Origin: Kiritimatiellia bacterium
Lineage (GTDB): Bacteria; Verrucomicrobiota; Kiritimatiellia; RFP12; UBA1067
Assembly: GCA_016296065.1 (NCBI GenBank)
Contig: JAEDKA010000003.1
Span: 1-64,000 of the forward strand
DNA: 64,000 bases
Direction of reading: 5' to 3'
Part shown: positions 26,366 to 33,919 of the stretch, piece by piece
How positions within the stretch are numbered: position 1 is the stretch's first letter
Layout: each line of letters begins with the position of its first letter
Made by a program: the position numbers and the translations under genes
The notes under the pieces: generated by a model
Databases searched by the model: none
What the model was told of the DNA's origin: nothing
What the model saw: only the letters and a program-made list of their open reading frames with translations

Positions 26366-26527
26366 TCAGTCTTCGCCGCAGTCGCAGCACGAGCAGCCGC
26401 CCTTGCGCGAGCAGACCTTGCGCGAACCGCCGCATTCGCAGGGCGCTCCCTTCTTCGCGACCCGCCAAACGGCGAGCGCGAAGAAGATGCCAATAACGAC
26501 GAGGACAACTAGGGAAGAAACATTCAT
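26366..26527 (-). CDS. FeoB-associated Cys-rich membrane protein
   Basis: A 53-residue protein with start MNVSSLVV, lying 14 nt after feoB. One transmembrane helix (about 4-21, SSLVVLVVIGIFFALAVW) is followed by a short basic segment and a tail with seven Cys (CECGG, CSRKGGCSCCDC). This matches the small FeoB-associated Cys-rich family (PF12669) found after feoB in many anaerobes. It probably helps iron transfer or FeoB assembly at the inner membrane. A GGGGGAAGTTGAG stretch precedes ATG. Confidence 0.85.
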   Translation of the reverse strand: MNVSSLVVLVVIGIFFALAVWRVAKKGAPCECGGSRKVCSRKGGCSCCDCGED

Positions 26528-26541
26528 CTCAACTTCCCCCT

Positions 26542-29145
26542 TCAGCTTTTAACCTTCTTGCCTGGCCTGAATATCGCCCACAGGCAGAAGGCGTCGAGCG
26601 CGAACGCGAGCGCCGTCCAGATTCCGAATCCGCCGCCGGCGACAAGAACGCCAATCCTGTACACGCTGAGCGCGAGGACGTATCCGACGAAGAGCTGGAA
26701 GCCGACGGCGAACCAGCCCCACTTCTTGGAGCCCATCTCGCGGAACGTCACGGCGATCGCCACCATGCACGGCGGGACGAACAGGTTGAACACCATGAAC
26801 GACAGGGCCGCGAGCTTCGGGAAGTCGCTCACCGAGCCAAACAGCGCCTGGATGTGCGAGCCGGTAGTGGCGCCGTCCATGTTTGCGGCGACGAGTCCGA
26901 GCGTCGCAGTCGCCTGCTCCTTCGCTATCTCCGCGGAGACGGACGCAGCCGCGCCCTGCCACGAGCCGAAGCCGAGCGGCTCGAACATCCACGCGATCCA
27001 GCTGCCGAGGTCGTGAAGGATCGACTTCTCGATCTCCTCGTCGGCGAGCAGGTTCAGCGACCAGTCGAAGTGCATCACGAACCAGAGTACCACGCACGCC
27101 GGGAAGATGATGAGGCCGGCCTTGAGTACATATCCCTTGAGCCGGTTCCAAGTGTGGTGCCACACGCCCGAAACCGTCGGCATGTGGTACGCGGGAAGTT
27201 CGAGGACGAAGGACGACGCCTCGCCAGCGAAGAACCTCGTCTTCTTGAGCGCAATGCCGCCGAGGATGATGATCGCGATGCCGATGACATCCATGAGCGC
27301 GGCGACGTACCACTGCTCGCGGAAGAAGAGCGCCGCGAACATCGCGATGATGACCGTCTTCGCGCCGCACGGGACGAACGTCGCGAGGATCACCGTCATG
27401 CGCCGCGCTCGTTCGTTCTCGATTGCGCGCGCCGCCATCACCGCGGGGACGCCGCAGCCCTTCCCGATGAGCATCGGGATGAACGACTTGCCGGATAGGC
27501 CGAAGCGGCGCAGGAGCCTGTCCATGATGAACGCGACGCGCGCCATGTACCCGCAGTCCTCGAGGAACGCGAGGAAGATGAACACGATGAATATGACCGG
27601 GACGAACCCGAGCACCGTCGCAACGCCGCCCCACGCACCGTCGACGACGAGACTCTTGACCGTGTCGCTTACGCCCGCCTTGTCGAGCGCATCTGTTATC
27701 AGCGCGCCTAGGCCAGGCACCCAGACGCCGAACTGCTTTGGATCCGGCTCCTCGAACTCCTTCGCCGCCTTGTACGCGGCGAAATCGACGTCCCAGAGGT
27801 CAGGCTCGCCGCATCCACAGCCGCAGCCCTCGCACTCCTCGCCAGACTCGCGCTTCTTCGCGCAGTTCTCGCAGTCGCACTCCTTGGCAAGGGGCTCGCC
27901 CGTCTCCTCGTCCTCGACGAACACGCCCTTCGCGACAATCGTCGCCGCGACCTTCTCGTCAATCTCCTCGGGCATCTCCTCAACCTTGTCGTCGTCGGAT
28001 TTGCCTTCGTTGATCTTCTCAAGATACGCTTCTTCCCAGGCGGACTTCGAGGCGTCCTGTTTGGCGAACACGCCCTGCGCGTCCTCGAACTCCATTCCCT
28101 TGTACTTGCCCTCCGCCCTGCACTCGTGCGTCGTGAACGGAACATGCCATCCGTCGGCGAGGAAGCCGTCGTTCGCCCAGTCCGTTAGAACCGTTCCCGG
28201 GCCATTTTCCGCGACGGCGAGGAACCACATCACGCAGAGGGAGAGGATGAAGATCGGAAGCGCCAGTATCCGGTGCGTCACGAACTTGTCGATCTTGTCC
28301 GAGAGCGTCGCCTTGTCCTTCCGGTTCTCGTTCAGCGCAAGCGACTTGTCCATAAGGCGCTTGATGAAGTCGTAGCGCTGGCTGGTGATGATCGACTCCG
28401 CGTCGTCCCCAAGCTCCTTCTCGCAGTCGCGGATGTGCTCCTCGATGTGCTTCATCTCGCCGACGCCGATCTCGAGCTTCTTGATGATCTCGCGGTCGCG
28501 CTCGAAGACCTTGATCGCGTACCACCGTATCGAGCGGAGCGGCACCTTACCCTGTATCGACTCCTCGATGTGGGCGATAGCGTGCTCTACGGAGCCCGAG
28601 AACACGTGCGGCACGTCGGGCAGCTTGCCGGGGCCCTTCTCGACGACGGCCTTCTTGGCCATCTCGACGACCTTCTCTGCGGCCTCCATGCCGCCCTCGT
28701 TCTTGAGAGCAGAAATCCCGACGACCTCGCAGCGGAGCGCCTTCGCGATCTTGTCGAAGTCGATCTTGTCGCCGTTCTTCTTCACGACGTCCATCATGTT
28801 GACGGCCATCACCATCGGCAGCCCCAGTTCCGCAAGCTGCGTGGAGAAATAGAGGTTGCGCTCGATGTTAGTGCCGTCAACGATGTTCAGGATTGCATCC
28901 GGCCCCTCCTCGACGAGGAACCGGCGCGACACCTTCTCCTCGATGGAGTACGGGGAAAGGGAGTAGATGCCGGGAAGGTCCTGGATTACGACGTCCTTGT
29001 GTCCGGAGAGGATGCCGTCTTTCTTCTCGACCGTCACGCCCGGCCAGTTGCCCACGTACTGCTCGGACCCCGTAAGCGCGTTGAAAAGCGTCGTCTTGCC
29101 GCTGTTCGGGTTTCCCGCCAGGGCTATCTTAATGCTCTTAGACAT
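26542..29145 (-). CDS. feoB: Ferrous iron transporter FeoB with Cys-rich insertion
   Basis: GTP-dependent Fe2+ uptake across the inner membrane. The protein has 867 residues, longer than the usual 650-770. The G domain has GNPNSGKTT (G1, about 11-19), DLPG (G3, about 57-60) and NMMD (G4). The spacer domain is followed by the first helix (ILALPIFILSLCVMWFLAV). About 150 extra residues follow before VLGFVPVIFIVFIFLAFLED. The insertion is acidic and carries CDCENC and CEGCGCGCGEP (about 415-447). Standard Feo core motifs follow (EDCGYMARVAFIMDRLL, PMLIGKGCGVPA, VPPCMVAIAV). It overlaps feoA by 8 nt. The insertion is probably extracytoplasmic and may bind metal. Confidence 0.95.
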   Translation of the reverse strand: MSKSIKIALAGNPNSGKTTLFNALTGSEQYVGNWPGVTVEKKDGILSGHKDVVIQDLPGIYSLSPYSIEEKVSRRFLVEEGPDAILNIVDGTNIERNLYFSTQLAELGLPMVMAVNMMDVVKKNGDKIDFDKIAKALRCEVVGISALKNEGGMEAAEKVVEMAKKAVVEKGPGKLPDVPHVFSGSVEHAIAHIEESIQGKVPLRSIRWYAIKVFERDREIIKKLEIGVGEMKHIEEHIRDCEKELGDDAESIITSQRYDFIKRLMDKSLALNENRKDKATLSDKIDKFVTHRILALPIFILSLCVMWFLAVAENGPGTVLTDWANDGFLADGWHVPFTTHECRAEGKYKGMEFEDAQGVFAKQDASKSAWEEAYLEKINEGKSDDDKVEEMPEEIDEKVAATIVAKGVFVEDEETGEPLAKECDCENCAKKRESGEECEGCGCGCGEPDLWDVDFAAYKAAKEFEEPDPKQFGVWVPGLGALITDALDKAGVSDTVKSLVVDGAWGGVATVLGFVPVIFIVFIFLAFLEDCGYMARVAFIMDRLLRRFGLSGKSFIPMLIGKGCGVPAVMAARAIENERARRMTVILATFVPCGAKTVIIAMFAALFFREQWYVAALMDVIGIAIIILGGIALKKTRFFAGEASSFVLELPAYHMPTVSGVWHHTWNRLKGYVLKAGLIIFPACVVLWFVMHFDWSLNLLADEEIEKSILHDLGSWIAWMFEPLGFGSWQGAAASVSAEIAKEQATATLGLVAANMDGATTGSHIQALFGSVSDFPKLAALSFMVFNLFVPPCMVAIAVTFREMGSKKWGWFAVGFQLFVGYVLALSVYRIGVLVAGGGFGIWTALAFALDAFCLWAIFRPGKKVKS

Positions 29146-29356
29146 CTGCCACCTCCACGTTGCGAGCCGTCGCGTCGTTGACCGCTATGCGGCTCTCGTG
29201 CACGGCGAGTATCATGTTTCCGTAGGACTCTCCGACAACGCGCACAATCGTGCCCGCAACGAACCCGAGAGCGCCGAGGTGCCGCTTCACGGCCTCCTCG
29301 CCAGACACGCGGACTATCCGCGCCCTGTCCCCTTCTTTCATTCCAGCCAATGTCAT
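29138..29356 (-). CDS. feoA: Ferrous iron transport accessory protein FeoA
   Basis: A 72-residue SH3-like protein with start MTLAGMKEGD and GGAGAACAAGAA upstream. Typical FeoA motifs are GDRARIVRVSG, HLGALGFVAGTIVRV and MILAVHESRIAV. It supports FeoB function at the inner membrane. It is the first gene of feoA-feoB-Cys-rich protein, transcribed from a consensus promoter that carries a palindromic operator. Confidence 0.93.
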   Translation of the reverse strand: MTLAGMKEGDRARIVRVSGEEAVKRHLGALGFVAGTIVRVVGESYGNMILAVHESRIAVNDATARNVEVADV

Positions 29357-29368
29357 TTCTTGTTCTCC

Positions 29369-29427
29369 GATTAGCCTAATCTCACTTAGACGGGGCAAAG
29401 TTTACCATATCTAAGTCGCCGTGTCAA
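29369..29427 (-). promoter_or_regulatory. feoA promoter and DtxR-type operator
   Basis: TTGACA (29422-29427), 17-nt spacer and TAAACT (29399-29404) form an excellent sigma70 promoter, one of the few here with a clear -35 box. The perfect dyad GATTAG-G-CTAATC (29369-29381) lies just downstream of the expected start, a classic repressor position. The sequence resembles DtxR/MntR-family boxes. Confidence 0.7.
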
Positions 29428-29476
29428 TGGGGGGTCGGAGAATTTTCCGATAATTGTCGGACCGTCCGCGCAGTCG

Positions 29477-29567
29477 CATGATTTTTGGTATAATATCCGC
29501 CAATCATTTCAGTCTGTGACGTCCGGACATGGTGCCCGGCGTGTGACACAAGCTGAGTCTACAGGGA
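29477..29567 (+). promoter_or_regulatory. metK promoter and 67-nt leader
   Basis: TTTTTGGTATAAT places the -10 box at 29489-29494. The leader (about 29501-29567) has GC-rich complementary segments (GTCCGGAC, GTGTGACAC), but I could not match it to a known SAM riboswitch. Confidence 0.5.
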
Positions 29568-30767
29568 ATGAAAATGAACACAAAGAAGAATCACAGCCAC
29601 GTGTTTACGTCGGAGTCTGTTTCGGAAGGACATCCCGACAAGGTGGCGGACCAGATATCCGATGCAATCCTCGATGCGTGCATGAAGCGCGACCCGAACG
29701 CCCATGTCGCGTGCGAAACAACGGTGGGGCCAGACATTGTAGTGAATGTCGGCGAAATCACCTGCAAAGACTTCAAGAAGATCGACATTGAAAAAATCGC
29801 CCGCCGCGTCGTCAGGAAGATCGGCTATACTGTGCCGGAAGAGAAATTCGCCGCCGACACGTTCAAATACCTCAACTACCTCCACGGACAGTCCCCAGAC
29901 ATCAACCAGGGCGTCTCTCGCGCGAAGAAGGAAAAGCAGGGGGCGGGAGACCAGGGGATGATGTTCGGCTACGCGACGAACGAGACGAAGTCCTACATGC
30001 CAGCCGCGATCGTCTATTCGCACGACCTCCTTAAGATGTTCGCGAAGCTCCGCAAGACGAACCCGAAGTACTCGTGGCTCCGCCCCGACTCGAAGAGCCA
30101 GCTCTCCGTCGTTTACGAAAACGGACGCCCCGTCGCGATAGACACCGTCGTCGTCTCGCATCAGACGACCGAGGATGGCGCGACTAAGAAGCACTACGCC
30201 GAAATCGAAAATCTCGCGAAGGAATACCTTTCCAAGACCGGGCTCCTCACCACAAAGACGAAGTTCTTCATCAACCCGACGGGCAAGTTCGTCGTCGGCG
30301 GACCTTGCGGTGACTCCGGGCTCACCGGGCGCAAGATCATCGTCGACACGTATGGCGGAATGGCCGCGCACGGTGGCGGCGCATTCAGCGGAAAGGACCC
30401 CTCCAAGGTCGACCGCTCCGCCGCGTACTACGCGCGCTACGCCGCGAAGAACATCGTAGCCGCAGGCCTTGCGGACCGCTGCCAGATCCAGGTCGCCTAC
30501 GCGATCGGCGTCGACAAGCCGGTCAGCTTCTGCGTCAAGACGTTCGATACCGCACACGGCGTGACGAACGAGCAGCTCGAGAAGATGCTAGCGTCCGGCA
30601 GGGTGTTCGACTTCCGCCCGTACGCGCTCATCAAGGACCTCGGGCTCCTCAAGCCGAAGGGCTGGAAATACGAGGACACGGCGGCCTACGGACACTTCGG
30701 ACGCTCCAAGTTCCCGTGGGAGAAGCTGGATAAGGTCGCAAAGATCAAAAGCTACCTCAAGGTTTGA
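29568..30767 (+). CDS. metK: S-adenosylmethionine synthetase
   Basis: Makes S-adenosylmethionine from methionine and ATP in the cytoplasm. The protein has 399 residues, the normal length. MetK motifs are FTSESVSEGHPDKVADQISD, GDQGMMFGYATNET (signature 1), GGPCGDSGLTGRKIIVDTYG and GGGAFSGKDPSKVDRSAAY (signature 2 and substrate loop). ATG at 29568 or 29574 are both possible; ACAGGG favours the first. It is divergent from feoA and followed 20 nt later by hemW. Confidence 0.96.
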   Translation: MKMNTKKNHSHVFTSESVSEGHPDKVADQISDAILDACMKRDPNAHVACETTVGPDIVVNVGEITCKDFKKIDIEKIARRVVRKIGYTVPEEKFAADTFKYLNYLHGQSPDINQGVSRAKKEKQGAGDQGMMFGYATNETKSYMPAAIVYSHDLLKMFAKLRKTNPKYSWLRPDSKSQLSVVYENGRPVAIDTVVVSHQTTEDGATKKHYAEIENLAKEYLSKTGLLTTKTKFFINPTGKFVVGGPCGDSGLTGRKIIVDTYGGMAAHGGGAFSGKDPSKVDRSAAYYARYAAKNIVAAGLADRCQIQVAYAIGVDKPVSFCVKTFDTAHGVTNEQLEKMLASGRVFDFRPYALIKDLGLLKPKGWKYEDTAAYGHFGRSKFPWEKLDKVAKIKSYLKV

Positions 30768-30793
30768 ACTCTTGAACCTTTGAACTTTTGAAC
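30762..30793. repeat. Tandem 8-nt repeat (TTGAACYT) across the hemW start
   Basis: Four imperfect copies, TTTGAAC TCTTGAAC CTTTGAAC TTTTGAAC, span the metK stop and the presumed TTG start of hemW. The fourth copy supplies the start codon. Confidence 0.6.
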
Positions 30794-31924
30794 CTCTACG
30801 TCCACTTTCCGTTCTGCAGGCGCAAGTGCTCGTACTGTGCCCTCTACTCGCGCGTCGGCTCAACGGCCGACGCGCGACGTCAATACATAGAGTCGATTAG
30901 GGGCGCATTAGGGTCTCATAGCGTCGCATCTCACTACGAGTCTTGCGACACCATATACTTCGGCGGCGGCTCGCCCGCACTCTGCGATCTCGCGCCTCTG
31001 CGCGATGCCCTTCACGCCCTATTCGACCCTATCTCCACCGAATTCACAGTGGAGCTGCATCCGCTCGATGTCACTCCCGGAAAGCTAGACGAACTGAAAT
31101 CCATCGGAGTCAACCGCATCTCGATGGGCGTGCAGTCGCTCGACGATGCTACGTTGCGCACTATGGGACGCGGCTACACTGCGGACGACGCAGCGCGTGC
31201 ATTCGAACTCGTGAAGTCCCGCTTCGACAACGCCGGAATCGACCTGATTCTCGGCTACCCCGGCGACCCAACGACGACGAACGCCGAAGCCCTTCTCGCT
31301 CCTCTTGCCGACTGGGGTCTCCGCCACTGCTCGGTCTACTCGCTCCAGAACGAACGCGGACTCAAGAACATCCCGGACGACGACACTGTTCTGGACGGCA
31401 TAAGGTCTGCCTCGCGCTTTCTCAAGTCCATCGGACTCTCTCGCTACGAAATCTCCAACTACGCCGCAACTGGCTTCGAATGCCGCCACAACCTGGCCGT
31501 CTGGCGCGGCGAGGACTACATTGGACTTGGAGACGGCGCATATGGCCGCCTCGGTCTCATCCGTACGCGAAACTGGTGGGGACAGTCCCCGATATTTTCA
31601 ACGAAGCGGCGAGACGCCGCTTCCCCCAGTCAGCACCCACCCAAAACAGGGGGACTGTCCCCGGCGTTTGGCCAAAAAACAGGGGGACTGTCCCCGGCGT
31701 TTGAGACGGTAAGTGAAGAAAACGACGCGAAAGAGCGCACAATCTTTCGTTTGCGCACCATAGAGGGTTTAGACGCGGCGAAGCACCCGGAATGGATACC
31801 GGCTCTTGAGCGCTTTGTCGAAGATGGTCTTCTAAGGCGCAGAAACGACACAGACCATCCGGTCTACGTGCTTACCGAGCGCGGGACGGAGGTCTGCGAC
31901 GCGATTCTCGAAGAGATAATCTAG
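30788..31924 (+). CDS. hemW: Radical SAM heme chaperone, HemW/HemN-like, with palindrome insertion
   Basis: A 378-residue radical SAM protein of the coproporphyrinogen-oxidase-like HemW type. The cluster motif CRRKCSYC gives Cys 10, 14 and 17; the fourth HemW/HemN Cys is not obvious in YCALYSR. YFGGGSPALCD and RISMGVQSLDD are family motifs, and RYEISNYAATGFECRHN precedes the HTH-like C-terminus. HemW transfers heme to enzymes. Codons for about 268-302 are replaced by KRRDAASPSQ and two copies of KTGGLSPAF, encoded by REP-type palindromes. The start appears to be TTG, with no clear Shine-Dalgarno site, inside a short tandem repeat. Confidence 0.85.
   Translation: MNLYVHFPFCRRKCSYCALYSRVGSTADARRQYIESIRGALGSHSVASHYESCDTIYFGGGSPALCDLAPLRDALHALFDPISTEFTVELHPLDVTPGKLDELKSIGVNRISMGVQSLDDATLRTMGRGYTADDAARAFELVKSRFDNAGIDLILGYPGDPTTTNAEALLAPLADWGLRHCSVYSLQNERGLKNIPDDDTVLDGIRSASRFLKSIGLSRYEISNYAATGFECRHNLAVWRGEDYIGLGDGAYGRLGLIRTRNWWGQSPIFSTKRRDAASPSQHPPKTGGLSPAFGQKTGGLSPAFETVSEENDAKERTIFRLRTIEGLDAAKHPEWIPALERFVEDGLLRRRNDTDHPVYVLTERGTEVCDAILEEII
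31575..31703. repeat. REP elements inside hemW
   Basis: One GAAGCGGCG-AGA-CGCCGCTTC palindrome (31601-31623) with a trailing CCCAGTCAG is flanked by GGGGACAGTCCCC (31578-31590) and two direct copies of AACAGGGGGACTGTCCCCGG (about 31644-31700). All remain in frame with hemW. Confidence 0.85.
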
Positions 31925-31934
31925 CGAACTGCGG

Positions 31935-33299
31935 CTACTTGCCTATGTTGAGCACCTTGAAGCCGAGCTTGCGTAGCGCATACGCATCGAGGCAGTTGCG
32001 CGTATCGAACACAAGGGCGGGCTTGCGCATCGACTTGTATATCTTCTCCCAGTCGAGCTCCGGATACTCCTTCCAGTCCGTCATGAGGAGAACCGCATCC
32101 GCGTCCTTCGCCGCCTTGTAGGGATTCTTCTCCCAGACAATTCCATCCAGGTCGGCGAGATCGCGCTTTCCGTTCTCGATCGCCTTGGGATCGCTGATCG
32201 TAAGCCTCACGTGCTCTGCGTGGAGGAGTCGTGCCACGTTGCCCGCCGGCGTCTCGCGCGTATCGCCGGTATCAGCCTTGAAGGCGAAGCCCAACATGGC
32301 AATCTTCTTGTTCGCGAGAGTGTTGAACATCTCCTTGAAGAGACGCGACACGATGCGCTCCTGCTGGTGCTCGTTCATCTTGATGACCAGAGACCAGTAT
32401 TCGGCCGCCGTATGGAGTCCGAATGACTCGCAGAGATACACGAGGTTCAGCACGTCCTTCTTAAAGCAGCTCCCGCCGAAGCCCGGTCCGGCCTTGAGGA
32501 ATTTCGGCCCGATCCTGCGGTCCGCTCCCATGACGCGCGCCACTTCGTCGACGTCAGCTCCCGTCGCCTCGCAGAGTCCAGCAAGGGCGTTCACAGAGCT
32601 CACGCGCTGCGCGAGCATTGCATTGGCCGCAAGTTTGGAGAGTTCCGCAGACCACACATTGGTCGTCAGTATCTTGTAGCGCGGCACCCACTTGCCGTCC
32701 TTACCGGCATAGATGTCGCATATCTCCTTTACAGCGGAGAATCCGGCCGCAGTCGAGGGGCCGCCGATAAGGACGCGGTCCGGCTCGAAGAGGTCCTTTA
32801 TGGCCGTTCCCTCGGCGAGGAACTCTGGGTTCGAGAGCACGGTGAACGTGTGCTTCGCGCTGTCGTTCAGGATCGCCTCCATCGCCGCAGCGGTGCGCAC
32901 GGGCAACGTCGACTTCTCGACGACGATCTTGTCGCCATCGGCGTACTCCTTGATCTCTCGCGCCGTCGCCTCCCAGTACTGAAGGTCGCTCGCGCGCCCG
33001 GCGCCGCGTCCGAACATCTTGGTAGGCGTGTTGACTCCCACGAAGACGATGTCGCAGGCCTTGACGGCCTTGCGGATGTCGGTGGTAAAGAAGAGGTTCT
33101 TGCCGCGTACTTCCCTCACAACCTCCTCAAGACCTGGCTCGTAGATCGGAAGCGCAAAGTCCTTGGAATTCCACGCCGCTATGCGCTTCGCGTTTATGTC
33201 GCACACGAAGACCTTGCGGTCGGGGTTCATCTTCGCGATGACGGCCATTGTCGGACCGCCTATGTATCCTGCACCGATGCAGACTATGTTCTTGTTCAT
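31935..33299 (-). CDS. UDP-glucose 6-dehydrogenase
   Basis: Oxidises UDP-glucose to UDP-glucuronate with NAD+, supplying uronic acid for capsule, LPS or nucleotide-sugar pathways. The protein has 454 residues. The NAD-binding start CIGAGYIGGPTMAVIAKM and the insertion GRGAGRASDLQYWEATAREI are of the eukaryote-like UGDH type, which also occurs in Bacteroidota and PVC bacteria. The catalytic Cys lies in GGSCFKKDVLNLVYLCES. It is convergent with hemW. The -10 box TATAAT (33311-33316) is 11 nt before ATG. Confidence 0.93.
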   Translation of the reverse strand: MNKNIVCIGAGYIGGPTMAVIAKMNPDRKVFVCDINAKRIAAWNSKDFALPIYEPGLEEVVREVRGKNLFFTTDIRKAVKACDIVFVGVNTPTKMFGRGAGRASDLQYWEATAREIKEYADGDKIVVEKSTLPVRTAAAMEAILNDSAKHTFTVLSNPEFLAEGTAIKDLFEPDRVLIGGPSTAAGFSAVKEICDIYAGKDGKWVPRYKILTTNVWSAELSKLAANAMLAQRVSSVNALAGLCEATGADVDEVARVMGADRRIGPKFLKAGPGFGGSCFKKDVLNLVYLCESFGLHTAAEYWSLVIKMNEHQQERIVSRLFKEMFNTLANKKIAMLGFAFKADTGDTRETPAGNVARLLHAEHVRLTISDPKAIENGKRDLADLDGIVWEKNPYKAAKDADAVLLMTDWKEYPELDWEKIYKSMRKPALVFDTRNCLDAYALRKLGFKVLNIGK

Positions 33300-33321
33300 G
33301 ATTGCTGACTATTATACCATT
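33300..33321 (-). promoter_or_regulatory. Promoter of UDP-glucose dehydrogenase
   Basis: AATGGTATAAT has its -10 box at 33311-33316, 11 nt from ATG, giving a very short leader. Confidence 0.5.
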
Positions 33322-33322
33322 T

Positions 33323-33919
33323 TTATCGGTCGGATATCGCGCCGATCATATCCGAAAAGCGGACCTTTATGTTCGCAGAGTTCGACTCCGTGCCGAGAAC
33401 TATCCTGAGCACGCAGGATTCCAGGACAGAATAAAAGCCCTCGGCGGCGCGTTCCGGATCCACGTCGGGCTTGAATTCGCCCTTCACTACGCCTTCCGTC
33501 AGGAGTTCACGGAATACCGCCTTGATTCCGCCCGTGAAGCGGTGGATTCGCCCTCCCATGTCCTCGCCTGCGCGCACCATCGACAGTACGAAGTCGAAGA
33601 TCGCCGCAAGGAACTCCTTCTTCTCGAAAAGAACGTCCGCGACATGGAAGCACACCATCCCTAGCCTGTCGGCGACCTTGCCGCGACCGGCGAGCTCCTT
33701 CTTGCACTCGCCCATTATCTGACGCGTGGCGGCGAGGATCGCCGCGTCCAGGACTTCCCTCTTGGAGCGGAAATACCGGTACAGGACTGTCCGAGCGACG
33801 CCTGCTGACGAGGCGATCATTATCAGCGACACATTGTCGTAACCTACCTGCGAGAAGAGCTTCATCGCCCTCGACGCGATCTCAAGCCTGCGCGATTCGT
33901 GGTCTATTCTTGCGGACAT
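33323..33919 (-). CDS. TetR-family transcriptional regulator
   Basis: A 198-residue repressor with start MSARIDHESRR and CTGGAGT upstream. The N-terminal HTH region (about 8-55: AMKLFSQVGYDNVSLIMIAS, AGVARTVLYRYFRSKREVLD) is typical TetR. The C-terminal ligand domain is helical, with no family-specific signature. The gene starts inside the end of the radical SAM gene. A likely own promoter, TTTGGTATAAT (-10 at 33964-33969), lies within that upstream gene. The target is unknown; the neighbouring radical SAM protein or UGDH is possible. Confidence 0.88.
   Translation of the reverse strand: MSARIDHESRRLEIASRAMKLFSQVGYDNVSLIMIASSAGVARTVLYRYFRSKREVLDAAILAATRQIMGECKKELAGRGKVADRLGMVCFHVADVLFEKKEFLAAIFDFVLSMVRAGEDMGGRIHRFTGGIKAVFRELLTEGVVKGEFKPDVDPERAAEGFYSVLESCVLRIVLGTESNSANIKVRFSDMIGAISDR

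Noticed and set aside
29495..29567. SAM riboswitch in the metK leader
   Set aside because: The leader can form weak pairings but matches none of the SAM riboswitch consensus patterns I know. An Rfam search of 29480-29580 would decide.
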